A stretch of DNA of 17,223 nt from Bacteroidales bacterium (GTDB lineage: Bacteria > Bacteroidota > Bacteroidia > Bacteroidales > UBA12077): NCBI GenBank assembly GCA_030600865.1, contig JAUVUS010000004.1, positions 1 to 17,223 on the forward strand. Direction: 5' to 3'. Of this stretch, positions 1-7,732 are shown piece by piece (position 1 is the stretch's first letter; every line of letters begins with the position of its first letter). The translations under genes were made by a program, and so were the position numbers. Below the pieces are notes generated by a model. The model did no database searches. It was given only the letters and a program-made list of their open reading frames with translations, and was not told where the DNA came from.

Positions 1-248
1 GTGTTATAGGTTAAAGCTTTGAAAGTTAAACAAGCGAGTAATAAACTTGGGTGGGTTAAGGAAGTTGTCTGGAGTACTTACAATTTTGAAGAGATTAACT
101 TCGTTGAACTCGCTATGCTCGGTTCCGGGTCTTCATCTCTAAATGAGATTGCGCCTGGAATGACAAAGGTTAAAAAGGGTGCTCACTTCCCTTTATTTTT
201 ACGTCAATTTGCTGATGTCCCAATAATCTTAAACGAAACATTAGCAAA
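1..248. other. Leading intergenic stretch, no convincing gene
   Basis: I find no gene here. One open frame runs through it from a TTG codon, but it reads straight through the terminator hairpin at 249-278 and its translation resembles no family I know. Bases 80-160 (for example TTCGTTGAACTCGC and GCCTGGAATGACA) have the texture of the dispersed GGAATGAC-type intergenic repeats of Bacteroidota, and a similar core occurs at 9075-9082. I read this as degenerate repeat or intergenic DNA. Confidence 0.5.
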
Positions 249-278
249 CAAAAAAGCCTGTCGGTTTTCGACAGGCTT
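249..278 (-). terminator. Rho-independent terminator of the cold-shock gene
   Basis: A perfect 10-bp stem (AAGCCTGTCG at 254-263, CGACAGGCTT at 269-278) has a 5-nt loop. On the minus strand it is followed by a run of T (complement of the A run at 249-255). It lies 30 bases beyond the stop of the minus-strand cold-shock gene, so it should end that transcript. Confidence 0.85.
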
Positions 279-307
279 CTTAAAATGGTATAGTTTAAAT
301 GCAAATA

Positions 308-499
308 TTATATAACTCTTACGTTTACTGCGTTTAATCCTTTTTTACCTTCTTGTAATTCAAACTCTACTTGATCTTCTTCGTTAATTTCATCAATTAA
401 ACCTGATACGTGTACAAAATGTTCTTTGTTTGAATCATCTTCTTTAATGAATCCAAATCCTTTTGATTCATTGAAAAACTTTACTGTTCCTGTGTTCAT
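308..499 (-). CDS. Cold-shock domain protein (CspA family)
   Basis: This 63-residue protein is a single cold-shock (OB-fold) domain, close to the family's usual 65-70 residues. It starts TGTVKFFNESKGFGFI, which holds the RNP1 motif KGFGFI. RNP2 is seen as HFVHVS at residues 27-32. Such proteins bind single-stranded RNA or DNA in the cytoplasm and act as RNA chaperones. It is monocistronic: it has its own -7 box 29 bases upstream of the ATG and a strong terminator downstream. No Shine-Dalgarno sequence is visible, as is usual in this phylum. The identification is secure; which csp paralog it is cannot be told from the sequence. Confidence 0.95.
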   Translation of the reverse strand: MNTGTVKFFNESKGFGFIKEDDSNKEHFVHVSGLIDEINEEDQVEFELQEGKKGLNAVNVRVI

Positions 500-527
500 T
501 TTAAAATTTTATTTATTAATTAAGGCG

Positions 528-535
528 CAAAGGTA
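528..535 (-). promoter_or_regulatory. Bacteroidota-type -7 box for the cold-shock gene
   Basis: On the minus strand the sequence TACCTTTG is an exact match to TAnnTTTG. It lies 29 bases before the ATG, giving a leader of about 20 nt. No clear -33 TTG is visible at the usual distance. Confidence 0.6.
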
Positions 536-642
536 GTATTATAATTACTAACCAGCATGATATTAGAATTATTTTAATTTATTTTCAGATAGTTACAGTT
601 TTTAACTTGTAAAAGCCTACATGCTGTTTGTTTTAACTTAAA

Positions 643-658
643 AAAACCTGCAGGTTTT
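643..658 (-). terminator. Short palindromic terminator after rlmF
   Basis: AAAACCTGCAGGTTTT is a perfect palindrome 29 bases beyond the rlmF stop. Read on the minus strand it runs into a T tract. The stem is short and its core is only four GC pairs, so it may be a modest terminator. Confidence 0.5.
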
Positions 659-686
659 GTAGGGAATTAATGGGAGTGAAGTCAAT

Positions 687-1673
687 TTATAAGGTCTCTG
701 TCCACCTTGTATTCCTCCATTTATTCTGTTGTTCTTTGGTGAGAAATGTCCAGGCAACAATCCGGCTTGTCTTATTTCCCTGCCCCATGGGAATGGTTTT
801 TACTTCAACAGCCTCTGCTTTTTCCAGTGCTTTATAAGCAGATTTGAGATTGGATTGTTTTGAAACTAAGGTAGAAAACCAGAAACAGGAAGTAGCGAAT
901 TTCTTACTTTCGCGAATCATTTCCCGTATGAATCTTTCTTCGCCTCCTTCGCACCATAACTCATTATTTTGACCACCAAAGTTCAGGATTGGTTTGGTAA
1001 TTTTTTCATGGTTTAAATTACTTAATTTACGAAGAGTTCCCGACTGGGCTTCTGCTAAAGAAGCATGAAAAGGGGGATTGCAAATAGTGAAATCAATGAG
1101 TTCGTCTTTTTGAATAATCCCGTAAAAAAAGTCTTTTGGATTATTTTGCAATCTCAATTCAATCTTTCCTTTCAAAAAGGAATTCAACTCAATTATTTTG
1201 TTTCCATTTTCGATGGAAACAGGATCAATATCGGAACCAATAAATGACCAGTCGTATTCTTTGTTTCCAATAATTGGATAAACGCAATTTGCACCTACGC
1301 CAATATCCAGGCATTTTATCTTATTACCTGTTGGGGTTTTTCCATAGTTGTAATTGCGCAACAAATCTGCTATATGATGAATGTAATCTGCTCTTCCCGG
1401 AATAGGCGGGCATAAATAACCTTGTGGAATATTCCAATGTTCAACGTCGTAATAGTGCTTCAATAAAGCTTTGTTCAGAATTTTTACCGCTTCCGGATTC
1501 GAAAAATCAATTGATTCATCATTATACATATTCAATTTGACAAATTGCGCTAATTCCGGACAGGTATCAGTAAGCTGCTTAAAATCGTAGCGCTCACGAT
1601 GCTTATTTTGTGGGTGTAATCTCAATTTTATTTTTGGATGACTTTTCTTTTTATGTGTAGTCCGTCGTTTCAT
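687..1673 (-). CDS. rlmF: 23S rRNA (adenine-1618-N6)-methyltransferase RlmF
   Basis: This 328-residue protein matches the RlmF (YbiN) family over its full length. It has the basic N-terminus and the hallmark [13 protein letters not shown] (residues 19-31), [13 protein letters not shown] (52-64) and [13 protein letters not shown] (88-100). The SAM-binding motif I is [12 protein letters not shown] (122-133), SDID follows at 147-150, and the catalytic N6-adenine motif is NPPFHAS (199-205). The enzyme uses S-adenosylmethionine to methylate A1618 of 23S rRNA. Its ATG overlaps the stop of the upstream DUF1456 gene in an ATGA arrangement, so the two are translationally coupled. No defect is visible. 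Confidence 0.96.
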   Translation of the reverse strand: MKRRTTHKKKSHPKIKLRLHPQNKHRERYDFKQLTDTCPELAQFVKLNMYNDESIDFSNPEAVKILNKALLKHYYDVEHWNIPQGYLCPPIPGRADYIHHIADLLRNYNYGKTPTGNKIKCLDIGVGANCVYPIIGNKEYDWSFIGSDIDPVSIENGNKIIELNSFLKGKIELRLQNNPKDFFYGIIQKDELIDFTICNPPFHASLAEAQSGTLRKLSNLNHEKITKPILNFGGQNNELWCEGGEERFIREMIRESKKFATSCFWFSTLVSKQSNLKSAYKALEKAEAVEVKTIPMGQGNKTSRIVAWTFLTKEQQNKWRNTRWTETL

Positions 1674-2137
1674 TTCTTAATATCATGGTATTTTAACTGT
1701 ATACCCTGAAGAAAATTGCGCAGGAACTGATCTTTGCAGGGGCGGTATTGCTTCTGTTTCGGATTACGGAAAAATGAACTTAACTCGTGCTTACTTATGC
1801 GCAAATCCACCAGCTTAAAAATCTCCAGTATATCATCATCTTTGAGGTTTAATGCTATTTTTAATTTTCTGAAAATGATATTATTATTTATTTTTTTTTC
1901 GAGAACAGGTTGTGCTCCTTCTTTTTTGCCACGTTTATCATTAATAAATCCATTCAGGAAAGTTGCCAGCTGGTAGTCTAAAAGTTCTTTATATTCAGGA
2001 TTATCATCTTTTTTTAACCAATCGCTGATCTGTGCTCTCGTTACCTCCAAATCGGCTAAGCCAAATATCTCAATCATTTTCTCATCGTTGAAATCGAATG
2101 TGTAACGGATACGGCGGAGGATGTCGTTATTAATCAT
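1670..2137 (-). CDS. DUF1456 family protein (YehS-like)
   Basis: The 155-residue protein consists of two similar halves of about 65-70 residues. Each begins N-N-D/I-I-x-R ([16 protein letters not shown] at 1-16; [15 protein letters not shown] at 84-98) and continues with an (I/L)EIFxLxDL motif. This is the duplicated helical layout of DUF1456, known as YehS in E. coli. The molecular role of the family is not established. It sits directly upstream of rlmF and overlaps it by four bases, so the two form one operon. This is the only gene in the window seen to end in TGA, which shows that TGA works as a stop in this genome. The assignment to the family is confident; the function is unknown. Confidence 0.9.
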   Translation of the reverse strand: MINNDILRRIRYTFDFNDEKMIEIFGLADLEVTRAQISDWLKKDDNPEYKELLDYQLATFLNGFINDKRGKKEGAQPVLEKKINNNIIFRKLKIALNLKDDDILEIFKLVDLRISKHELSSFFRNPKQKQYRPCKDQFLRNFLQGIQLKYHDIKK

Positions 2138-2158
2138 AAATCGTATAAAATTTGTAAT

Positions 2159-2167
2159 GCTAAAGTA
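2159..2167 (-). promoter_or_regulatory. Possible -7 box for the DUF1456-rlmF operon
   Basis: On the minus strand TACTTTAGC differs from TAnnTTTG by one base and lies 22 bases before the ATG. A TTG lies somewhat too far upstream. It is the best candidate in the divergent gap shared with ppnP. Confidence 0.35.
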
Positions 2168-2228
2168 ATAAAACCAAACGTCATAAAAAACAAGATTTTA
2201 ATCATGTTAAAACAATAAGTAAAATCCT

Positions 2229-2236
2229 TATTTTTG
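2229..2236 (+). promoter_or_regulatory. Bacteroidota-type -7 box for ppnP
   Basis: TATTTTTG matches TAnnTTTG exactly and sits 28 bases before the ATG at 2264. ATGTT about 20 bases upstream is a weak -33 candidate. The box overlaps the TTG of a longer in-frame reading, which argues that translation does not start there. Confidence 0.6.
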
Positions 2237-2263
2237 TATTTTAATAACAAAAAATATAATACT

Positions 2264-2545
2264 ATGTTTAAAACAAATGAATATTTCGACGGGAAAGTAA
2301 AATCAATCGCTTTTGAAACTGCTGAAGGTGCTGCTACAATTGGTGTTATGGCAAAAGGTGAGTACGAATTCGGAACATCTACAGTTGAGTATATGACAGT
2401 TACTTCGGGTGTAATGACAGTTCAGTTACCGGGCGAAACAGAATGGAAAGATTATAAAGAATTTGAAACTTTTATTGTTGATAAAGACGTAAAATTCAAA
2501 GTAAAAGTTAATGGTGATACTTCATATCGTTGCCTTTATAAATAA
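2264..2545 (+). CDS. ppnP: Pyrimidine/purine nucleoside phosphorylase PpnP
   Basis: The 93-residue protein has the length and pattern of PpnP (formerly YaiE/DUF1255), a single-domain cupin. Examples are the N-terminal MFKTNEYFDGKVKSIAF and the core VTSGVMTVQLPGETEWKDY. Family members split several purine and pyrimidine nucleosides with phosphate to give the free base and ribose 1-phosphate, so the role is nucleoside salvage in the cytoplasm. The start is the ATG at 2264. An in-frame TTG ten codons earlier lies inside the promoter and is rejected. The gene is monocistronic, with a terminator hairpin 32 bases beyond its stop. Confidence 0.93.
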   Translation: MFKTNEYFDGKVKSIAFETAEGAATIGVMAKGEYEFGTSTVEYMTVTSGVMTVQLPGETEWKDYKEFETFIVDKDVKFKVKVNGDTSYRCLYK

Positions 2546-2577
2546 TTTTCTTTGTAAGAGATAGATTGTCATAAAAT

Positions 2578-2614
2578 AAATACAATGGGTGTTAATTTCT
2601 CGTTGTATTTTTTT
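2578..2614 (+). terminator. Terminator downstream of ppnP
   Basis: AAATACAATGGG (2578-2589) pairs with CTCGTTGTATTT (2599-2610), with two G-U pairs and a 9-nt loop, and is followed by a T run to 2614. The T run overlaps the likely -33 region of the next promoter. Confidence 0.7.
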
Positions 2615-2640
2615 GTTTAAAGGCGATATGTTTATATTTG
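2612..2640 (+). promoter_or_regulatory. Bacteroidota-type promoter for the ModE-like gene
   Basis: TATATTTG at 2633-2640 is an exact -7 match, and TTTG at 2612-2615 is a -33 candidate 17 bases upstream. The predicted transcription start near 2647 falls immediately before a long inverted-repeat arm (2649-2659), so the transcript would begin with a structured leader. Confidence 0.65.
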
Positions 2641-2646
2641 CATATA

Positions 2647-2859
2647 GAAACCTTCATGCAATAAAATTGCACAAACAGAAAGGAATATATTAAACTTGAG
2701 TTAAATCTTTATTAGTAAGATAAGGCATGAAGGTTCACGAGCGAGTTGTGCTAAGGAATTGTGGGTGCGAGTAACAAAAAAAGATTGTAAAACAATACAA
2801 AGTATATAAATGAAAAAAAACTTAATAAAATATAAATACAAGATAAAAATCTAATAATC
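2647..2859 (+). ncRNA. Candidate structured 5' leader RNA (possible riboswitch) before the ModE-like gene
   Basis: About 210 nt separate the predicted start of transcription from the ModE-like ATG, with no open reading frame of note. AACCTTCATGC (2649-2659) pairs perfectly with GCATGAAGGTT (2725-2735), 11 bp. Inside that loop GCACAA (2669-2674) is complementary to TTGTGC (2746-2751), which lies outside the stem, so the two pairings together would make a pseudoknot. Smaller hairpins occur at 2705-2721 (ATCTT/AAGAT) and 2784-2796 (ATTGT/ACAAT). I do not recognise the consensus of the Moco, TPP, cobalamin, FMN or SAM riboswitches. The base pairing is seen; a regulatory role is inferred from position alone. 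Confidence 0.45.
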
Positions 2860-3237
2860 ATGGCAGGACCAAAAGGATCAAAATATTACGATATTTTCCT
2901 GAAATTTAAAGTGTGGTTGGAAAACACGGATGGAGAAAGTATTTTGGGTGATGGTAAATTTGAATTAATCGATTGTATTGATCAGTTAGGATCGCTAAAA
3001 GCAGCTGCCGATAAAATGGGTATTAGTTACAGAAAGGCCTGGGGTAATGTTAAGGATGCTGAAGAAAAATTAGGTTTTTTGCTGGTTGAAAAGCATCGTG
3101 GCGGACAACATGGTGGAAGTTCTGTTCTTACTCCGGAGGGAAAGAAATTAATTGAAGCATATAAGGAATTGTTAGTTGAATTTGATGAAGCGATTTATCA
3201 GATAACAAAGAAGTTTTTTAACAAAGTGAATGAATAG
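2860..3237 (+). CDS. ModE-type winged-helix transcriptional regulator, DNA-binding domain only
   Basis: The 125-residue protein is a winged-helix domain of the ModE/LysR N-terminal type. The helix-turn-helix spans about residues 36-66 (LIDCIDQLGSLKAAADKMGISYRKAWG). The wing and following segment read KHRGGQHGGSSVLTPEGKKLIEAY (78-101). Full-length ModE, near 260 residues, binds molybdate through C-terminal MOP domains. These are absent here, so the protein cannot sense molybdate by that route. It heads the cofactor gene region and is preceded by a long structured leader. It could regulate the moe/moa genes that follow, or other molybdenum genes. The family call is firm; the targets and signal are inferred. 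Confidence 0.88.
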   Translation: MAGPKGSKYYDIFLKFKVWLENTDGESILGDGKFELIDCIDQLGSLKAAADKMGISYRKAWGNVKDAEEKLGFLLVEKHRGGQHGGSSVLTPEGKKLIEAYKELLVEFDEAIYQITKKFFNKVNE

Positions 3238-3250
3238 ATGATTTATTTTT

Positions 3251-5674
3251 ATGAATATCAATATACTAATACGAAGGATAAATAAAAATCGTAAATGGTT
3301 TGGATTAAATGTATTGGGTCTGTCTGTTGCTTTTGCGTGTACATTAATGGTCTATTCTTATGTGAGAAATGAACTGAGTTACGATAAATTTCATTCAAAA
3401 GCAGATAGAATTTCTCGCCTTACAATAAATACAAATACCGGTAAAAGCTCAATGATTGATGCACGAATTTGGGAAGGGTGGTTGCCAAATTTAAGCGAAA
3501 CTTTTCCGCAAATCCAGGATTATGTCAGATTATCATCATTCCGTAATGCAATAGTTACCATTGATGAGCATTCGTTTTATTCAAAAAAAGTATTTAGTGT
3601 AGATAGTACATTTTTTAATATTTTTGATTTTGAGCTAATTAGCGGAGATGAAAAAACTTTGTTTAAACATCCACAACAAGTAGCTGTTACGCAAAGTATC
3701 GCTGAAAAATATTTTGGTACAACTGAGGTTATCGGGAAGCAGATAAAATTATTGCATCAAAAAGAAGAACTTGCTGATGATTACACTATAAAAGGCGTAA
3801 TTAAAGATTTTCCCGGTAATTCACATTTTAAAGCTGATTTTCTTTGTTCATTTAATTTAAAAAATCGAGATACCTGGTCATATTCTTATTTGTTACTGCC
3901 GCCCAATATTAAACGCCAAGAGGTACAAGATTCTATACAATCATATTGGGATAAACAATATGCAGAGTATGATTATAGTCCTATTGCCAATTTACAAGCA
4001 CTTACCGATATTCATTTACACAGTCATAAATCGCGGGAATTGGAACATAATGGTAATGTAAATAACTTGTATCTATTAATAAGTGCTACTTTAATAATAT
4101 TAATTATTGCCCTGATTAATTTTGCCAACCTAAATTATGTGCAATTTTTATCGGAACAAAAAAACTATATTGTAAAAACTGTATATGGTGCAAACCGTCT
4201 TAAACTTGCAAAAGAGTTTTTACGTGAAATATTTGTATTAATAATTGTTGTCATAGTTATTGGGTACATATTGGTTTATTATTTATCAAATATATTTGGA
4301 TTTAATACAATAATATTAGCACTAAGAAATGAGATTGTTACAATAACATTTGTATTTTTATTAATAGCAATTGTATTTGCCGTACTACCCTTTATGTATC
4401 GAAAAACAAATACTATATTTTTAGTTTCTCATTCCTTAAAAAAAGGTTTATATAAAACTTTTTTAGTACTTCAATTTGCCTTATCCATTATAGCAATTGT
4501 TTCAACGCTATTTCTGCAAAAGCAGATTAATCATATAAACAAGTTGCATCCCAATGCGAAAAATGCTGATATTATTGTAATACCAAACAACCCTGAACAT
4601 GTTGTTGCTAAATATGAAACATTAAAAGAACAAGTATTAAAACATCCGGAGATACTGCAAGTGAGTGCTGTAATGGAAGAACCTGCCGGTGTAGTATGCG
4701 ATAATTTCCCTTACATTTTAGGAGGCGATAATTCTGAAGATAGAAAAACCATTAACATTATGGCTATCGACTCTAATTTCTTTTCCTTTTTTGACATTAA
4801 GCCAATTGCAGGTACAATAAATTTAGGAACAACCACAACAATTGAGTGGGAGCAAAAAGCCATTCAACTGTGGCAAATGAAAAATAATAATCAGGAAATA
4901 CCTTTAGAATTAAAAGAGGAATTTACACCCGTTAGAGGAAAATATATTGTTAATAAAATGGCTTTAGAGCATATGGGAATTAAAAACCCTCAAGATGCAA
5001 TCGGTAAAAGTTTCCAGTTAGATTTTATGGGAGAAATGTTTCCACAGGGTGAAATAATTGGTGTAGTTAACGATTTTCACTATACAAATATGTATGTAAA
5101 AGAGAAACCTTTAGTTATGGTTGCCCGAAAAATATTTAGTCATTGTTTCCTTTTTCGTATTAATGAAAATAACAAAAGTGGAGCAATTGATGCCTTAAAA
5201 ACCGAGTGGAAAAAATTAAACCCGGGAGTTCCGTTTCAATATGAATTTATAACCGACAGCTATCAAAAAGTTTATAAAAAAGAATACGAGCAGATGAGGC
5301 TTATAATGATATTTGCCTTAATTTCAATTCTACTTTCTGCTATGGGTTTATTTGCCATGGTTTCGTTTACCTTAAATATGAAAGTAAAAGAAATAGGTAT
5401 TCGTAAAGTTAATGGTGCCAACATATCAGAGATATTATTCAAGCTTAACAAAGACTTTGTGAAATTGGTAGTTACAGCCTTTATAGTAGCATCGCCAATA
5501 GCTTATTACGCCATGCAAAAATGGTTACAAAACTTTGCATATAAAACAACACTTAGTTGGTGGGTTTTTGTATTAGCCGGTGTAATAGCTTTGATAATTG
5601 CATTACTTACCGTTAGTTGGCAGACTTGGAGAGCGGCACGGAGAAATCCGGTGGAGGCTTTGAGGTATGAGTAG
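3251..5674 (+). CDS. FtsX/MacB-type ABC transporter permease
   Basis: This 807-residue inner-membrane protein has the duplicated FtsX layout common in Bacteroidota. An N-terminal helix (about residues 17-38) is followed by FVRNELSYDKFH-like text, here YVRNELSYDKFHSKADRI, and a MacB-type periplasmic domain to about 265. Three helices then follow at roughly 270-295, 322-347 and 360-383. The second half repeats this: a helix near 400-420, a periplasmic domain, and three helices in the last 130 residues, ending NPVEALRYE. Such permeases pair with an ATPase to export or mechanically transmit across the envelope. No ATPase gene is adjacent. It starts 13 bases after the ModE-like stop, so it is probably cotranscribed. 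A link to molybdenum is not shown by the sequence. Confidence 0.88.
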   Translation: MNINILIRRINKNRKWFGLNVLGLSVAFACTLMVYSYVRNELSYDKFHSKADRISRLTINTNTGKSSMIDARIWEGWLPNLSETFPQIQDYVRLSSFRNAIVTIDEHSFYSKKVFSVDSTFFNIFDFELISGDEKTLFKHPQQVAVTQSIAEKYFGTTEVIGKQIKLLHQKEELADDYTIKGVIKDFPGNSHFKADFLCSFNLKNRDTWSYSYLLLPPNIKRQEVQDSIQSYWDKQYAEYDYSPIANLQALTDIHLHSHKSRELEHNGNVNNLYLLISATLIILIIALINFANLNYVQFLSEQKNYIVKTVYGANRLKLAKEFLREIFVLIIVVIVIGYILVYYLSNIFGFNTIILALRNEIVTITFVFLLIAIVFAVLPFMYRKTNTIFLVSHSLKKGLYKTFLVLQFALSIIAIVSTLFLQKQINHINKLHPNAKNADIIVIPNNPEHVVAKYETLKEQVLKHPEILQVSAVMEEPAGVVCDNFPYILGGDNSEDRKTINIMAIDSNFFSFFDIKPIAGTINLGTTTTIEWEQKAIQLWQMKNNNQEIPLELKEEFTPVRGKYIVNKMALEHMGIKNPQDAIGKSFQLDFMGEMFPQGEIIGVVNDFHYTNMYVKEKPLVMVARKIFSHCFLFRINENNKSGAIDALKTEWKKLNPGVPFQYEFITDSYQKVYKKEYEQMRLIMIFALISILLSAMGLFAMVSFTLNMKVKEIGIRKVNGANISEILFKLNKDFVKLVVTAFIVASPIAYYAMQKWLQNFAYKTTLSWWVFVLAGVIALIIALLTVSWQTWRAARRNPVEALRYE

Positions 5675-5715
5675 ATTTGAAAAAGTTAGTGTTTAAAAAA
5701 ATATTAAATCTAAAA

Positions 5716-6513
5716 ATGATTACCAAAAACATAATTAAATCTTATAAATCCTGGTTCGATAACTATGTAAATCAGTTTGTACTACAATATCCGGATATGT
5801 CTGAAAATATTGAGATTAAAGCAAATCATAGCAGAAAAGTACGAAAGGAAATTGTCGCTCTTGCTCAAAGTCTGAATTTAAATAATGAAGAACTATTGTT
5901 GGCTGAAATCATAGGACTCTTTCATGATATTGGCAGATTTAGACAATATGCAAAATATCAAACCTTTTCAGATTCAAAATCACAGAATCATGCTGAACTG
6001 GGAGTAGAAGTTTTAAAGGAAAACAATATTCTGAACGATTTATCAAAAAAGAATCAGGAAATCATTTATAATTCGATTTTAAATCATAGCACAGCAAAAA
6101 TTCCTCCTGAAAAAAATGAACGCATAGTTTTCTTCTCAAAGCTTATTCGCGATGCTGACAAGCTGGATATATGGCGACTGATCACGGAATATTATATGGT
6201 AAAAGAGCAAAAGGAAAATAAAGCTCTTGAGCTTGAATTGCCCGATAATGATGAAATAAGTGATAATGTTTTGGAGTCAATAATTAACAAACAAGTTGTT
6301 ATGAAAGAGTCGATGAAAACGCTAAATGATTTTAAATTATTGCAAATTGGCTGGATATTCGATTTGAATTTTAATTATTCAATAAAACGTCTTCACGAGA
6401 AAAAATATCTTGATAAAATATTTAAAACTTTACCAAATGATGATAGAATAAATAAAGTCAGAGATATTGTTGACAATTATTTTCAAGAACATATTAAGAT
6501 ATTAACATATTAA
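5716..6513 (+). CDS. HD-domain phosphohydrolase family protein
   Basis: From the ATG at 5716 the protein has 265 residues. The HD metal-binding set is visible: H38 (ANHSRKVRKE), H70-D71 (LFHDIGRFRQY), H92 (QNHAELGVEVL), H124 (LNHS) and D146 (IRDADKLDIWRL). HD proteins are metal-dependent phosphohydrolases, commonly acting on nucleotides or phosphorylated metabolites. The substrate cannot be told here. An earlier in-frame TTG (5677) would add 13 lysine-rich residues and lies two bases after the previous stop; the ATG is preferred because the recognisable sequence begins there. The gene lies between the permease and moeA on the same strand. Confidence 0.85.
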   Translation: MITKNIIKSYKSWFDNYVNQFVLQYPDMSENIEIKANHSRKVRKEIVALAQSLNLNNEELLLAEIIGLFHDIGRFRQYAKYQTFSDSKSQNHAELGVEVLKENNILNDLSKKNQEIIYNSILNHSTAKIPPEKNERIVFFSKLIRDADKLDIWRLITEYYMVKEQKENKALELELPDNDEISDNVLESIINKQVVMKESMKTLNDFKLLQIGWIFDLNFNYSIKRLHEKKYLDKIFKTLPNDDRINKVRDIVDNYFQEHIKILTY

Positions 6514-6536
6514 TAAGTTTTGTTTAGCAGAATTAT

Positions 6537-6544
6537 TAATTTTG
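6537..6544 (+). promoter_or_regulatory. Possible -7 box for moeA-moaA-moaC
   Basis: TAATTTTG is an exact TAnnTTTG match, but it ends only 15 bases before the moeA ATG, so the leader would be under 10 nt. TTTTG at 6518-6522 is a -33 candidate, although the spacing is short. This could be an internal promoter for the biosynthetic genes. Confidence 0.4.
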
Positions 6545-6559
6545 CTCAAAAATTTAACA

Positions 6560-7732
6560 ATGATTACAATAGAAAAAGCATACGAAATTGTATTGCAAAA
6601 TGCATATCAGTTAGAAACTGAAAAAGTTATTTTTACTAATTCGTTGAGGCGTATTCTTGCTGAAGATATAAAATCAGATATTGAAATGCCACCCTTCGAT
6701 AAATCTGCAATGGATGGTTATGCATGTAGAAAACAGGATGTAAATAATACTCTGGAAATTATTGAAGTAATTCCGGCAGGTAAAATACCCGAAAAGGAAA
6801 TTGGTATAAATCAGTGTGCGAAAATAATGACAGGAGCACCAATCCCAAAAGGTGCCGATTTTGTTGTAAAGGTTGAATCGACCGAAGAAATTGAAAATAA
6901 GTTCGTAAAAGTAATAAGCAAAGTAGGTAAAGATAATATTAGTTACAAGGGTGAAGATGTAAAAACCGGGCAACTGGTTTTAAATAAAGGTATAGAAATA
7001 AAACCGGAACATGTTGCCGTTTTTGCGTCAGTAGGTGATACCGATGTTTTAGTAGGGAAACAGCCTAAAGTAGGAATAATTTCAACAGGCGATGAATTAG
7101 TTGAGCCAAACAAAGAACCATCAGTTTCGCAAATACGAAATAGTAATGCTTACCAGTTAATTGCTCAAGTAAAATCATGTGGAGCAATTCCCTATTATTA
7201 TGGTATTGCCGATGATACACCTGAAGATACTTACGATAAACTTAGTAGAGCTTTAAGTGAAAGTGATATTGTTTTACTAACTGGTGGAGTATCAATGGGA
7301 GCTTTTGATTTTGTGCCAGATGTTATGAAAAAAGCAGGAGTGGAAATACTGTTTGATTCAATAGCAGTTAAACCCGGTAAACCAACAACTTTTGGTATTG
7401 CAGGTAAGAAATTTTGTTACGGACTACCCGGAAACCCTGTTTCATCGTTTATGCAATTTGAATTATTGGTTAAACCATTAATTTATAAATTGATGCATCG
7501 TACTGTTAATCCTCTTGAATTCCAGTTACCAATGGGGGTTGATTTTAGCAGACGAACTACTGATCGAAAAGCTTATCTTCCTGTATATATAGAAAATAGC
7601 CAGGTTTTTCCTGTTGATTATCATGGTTCGGCTCATTTACATGCTTTAACTTTGGCACACGGAGTTATTTCAATGGATATAGGTAAAGAATTAATTAAAA
7701 AAGGAGAGCTTGTGCATGTTCGACAGATTTAA
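6560..7732 (+). CDS. moeA: Molybdopterin molybdenumtransferase MoeA
   Basis: The 390-residue protein matches MoeA throughout. Visible motifs are PPFDKSAMDGYA (44-55), KIMTGAPIPKGAD (88-100), GIISTGDELVEP (172-183), IRNSNAYQL (192-200), LTGGVSMGAFDFV (240-252), KPGKPTTFG (271-279) and GLPGNPVSS (288-296). MoeA inserts molybdate (or tungstate) into adenylylated molybdopterin, releasing AMP, in the last common step of cofactor synthesis. The start is the ATG at 6560; an in-frame TTG six codons earlier follows the -7 box too closely. Its 3' end overlaps moaA by 17 bases, so the two are coupled. Whether the metal is Mo or W cannot be told from the sequence. Confidence 0.95.
   Translation: MITIEKAYEIVLQNAYQLETEKVIFTNSLRRILAEDIKSDIEMPPFDKSAMDGYACRKQDVNNTLEIIEVIPAGKIPEKEIGINQCAKIMTGAPIPKGADFVVKVESTEEIENKFVKVISKVGKDNISYKGEDVKTGQLVLNKGIEIKPEHVAVFASVGDTDVLVGKQPKVGIISTGDELVEPNKEPSVSQIRNSNAYQLIAQVKSCGAIPYYYGIADDTPEDTYDKLSRALSESDIVLLTGGVSMGAFDFVPDVMKKAGVEILFDSIAVKPGKPTTFGIAGKKFCYGLPGNPVSSFMQFELLVKPLIYKLMHRTVNPLEFQLPMGVDFSRRTTDRKAYLPVYIENSQVFPVDYHGSAHLHALTLAHGVISMDIGKELIKKGELVHVRQI
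7702..7706 (+). promoter_or_regulatory. Shine-Dalgarno sequence that fixes the moaA start
   Basis: AGGAG lies nine bases before the ATG at 7716, inside the end of moeA. Good Shine-Dalgarno sites are rare in this window. It supports the ATG at 7716 over the in-frame TTG at 7710. Confidence 0.6.

Noticed and set aside
19..315. 98-codon open frame from a TTG
   Set aside because: It reads through the cold-shock terminator, lies over repeat-like DNA, starts at a weak codon and resembles no family.
2234..2263. N-terminal extension of ppnP from TTG
   Set aside because: The TTG lies inside the -7 box; the family's normal N-terminus begins at the ATG at 2264.
2647..2859. Known Moco, TPP, cobalamin, FMN or SAM riboswitch
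   Set aside because: None of the conserved core words of these classes that I can recall is present; a covariance search would settle it.
6674..6973. Minus-strand open frame inside moeA
   Set aside because: It is a shadow of the clearly coding moeA frame.
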